NCBI GenBank assembly: GCA_023382435.1
Contig: JAHDVS010000006.1
Location: forward strand, 1 to 64,000
Direction: 5' to 3'
Source: Thermoleophilia bacterium
GTDB taxonomy: Bacteria; Actinomycetota; Thermoleophilia; Gaiellales; Gaiellaceae
DNA length: 64,000 bases
In this document: positions 63,696 to 64,000 of the stretch, one piece after another
Layout: each line of letters starts with the position of its first letter
Position numbering within the stretch: the first letter of the stretch is position 1
Made by a program: the position numbers and the translations under genes
Notes under the pieces: generated by a model
Database searches by the model: none
Seen by the model: only the letters and a program-made list of their open reading frames with translations
What the model was told of the DNA's origin: nothing

Positions 63696-64000
63696 TCCGG
63701 CAGGAGCCGCAGCCGCTCGCAGTGGCGCGGGCGGACGGCGGAGAAGTCGCGCCGGTCGAGGGTTGCGACCTTCGTCTCCGCGAGGCGCTCGCAGGTGGCG
63801 ATCACGGCGGCGTCGACGAGACCGAGGTCGAGGCTCTCGTAAGCGCGCTCCAGCTCGGCCGCGCGGATGAGCTCGTCCTCGTCGAGCCCGTGCAAGCGGT
63901 ACGCGCCGCGCGCGACGTCCGCGACGAAGCTCGTCCACGTCTCCTGTCCGTAGAGCTTGCGGACCCAGTAGTCGACCTCGACGAGCACGGGCACCGGCAC
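63692..64000 (-). CDS. PIN-domain protein, VapC-like, N-terminus outside window
   Basis: The visible 102 residues form the C-terminal part of a PIN-domain ribonuclease. Two conserved acidic positions are visible in DLGLVDAAVIATCERL and VATLDRRDFSAVRP. The first catalytic Asp, near the N-terminus, lies beyond base 64000. The last residues read RPRHCERLRLLPE. An antitoxin would be expected further to the right. It converges with uvrB over a shared hairpin. It could also be a solitary PIN protein. Confidence 0.82.
   Translation of the reverse strand: MPVPVLVEVDYWVRKLYGQETWTSFVADVARGAYRLHGLDEDELIRAAELERAYESLDLGLVDAAVIATCERLAETKVATLDRRDFSAVRPRHCERLRLLPE

Overview
The window is a continuous stretch of chromosome from a very GC-rich actinobacterium, roughly 70% G+C by eye. 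The closest match is the class Thermoleophilia (Gaiellales or Solirubrobacterales type). I infer this from gene order and protein style, not from a database search. Genes are tightly packed, usually with 1-17 nt start/stop overlaps (ATGA, GTGA, TTGA, CTGA). No phage, insertion sequence or CRISPR array is present. The window is essentially a core genome block with a few accessory genes inserted.

Layout. 1-2490 is the protein quality-control cluster tig-clpP-clpX. 2546-3218 is a vapBC toxin-antitoxin pair on the minus strand. 3266-8565 holds valS-folC, a 37-residue membrane peptide, a zinc-ribbon membrane protein, ndk and maf. 8597-15228 is the rod-shape and elongation cluster mreB-mreC-mreD-mrdA-rodA, followed by a degenerate GTPase with a DUF697-like domain. 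15371-21068 is rng(rne)-rplU-rpmA-obgE-nadD-rsfS. 21100-28490 is more accessory: a PD-(D/E)XK nuclease-like gene behind an apparent LexA box, tRNA-Ala(GGC), an orphan histidine kinase, a secreted metallophosphoesterase, leuS, a universal stress protein and an FAD oxidoreductase.

28580-45820 is a long conserved block: comEA-comEC-holA-(rpsT)-murJ-lepA-hemW-hrcA-dnaJ-prmA-mtaB-HIT-yqeY-phoH-ybeY-(dgkA::PAP2)-cdd-era. It follows the order known from Firmicutes such as Bacillus subtilis, but grpE, dnaK and rsmE are missing at their usual places. 45871-49336 holds an M3-like metallopeptidase, a TrpC-like barrel lacking its catalytic residues, a phosphofructokinase with the pyrophosphate-type signature, and tRNA-Leu(CAA). 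49458-54394 is a branched-chain amino acid type ABC transporter: livK on the plus strand converging on livHMGF. 54431-64000 holds a GNAT acetyltransferase, polA, rpsA, coaE, a lytic transglycosylase, a subtilase, uvrB and a partial PIN toxin.

Two genome-style signals stand out. First, many operon-leading genes have a TANNNT (-10) hexamer ending only 6-9 nt before the start codon, which implies leaderless transcripts; this decides several starts (valS, mreC, mtaB, phoH, uvrB). Second, four genes (mrdA, rsfS, prmA and the HIT gene) can only be read full length from a CTG start, and coaE has no standard start at all. The most attractive candidates for new biology are the SOS-box nuclease that overlaps a tRNA gene, the pseudo-GTPase/DUF697 protein coupled to rodA, and the catalytically dead TrpC-like protein.
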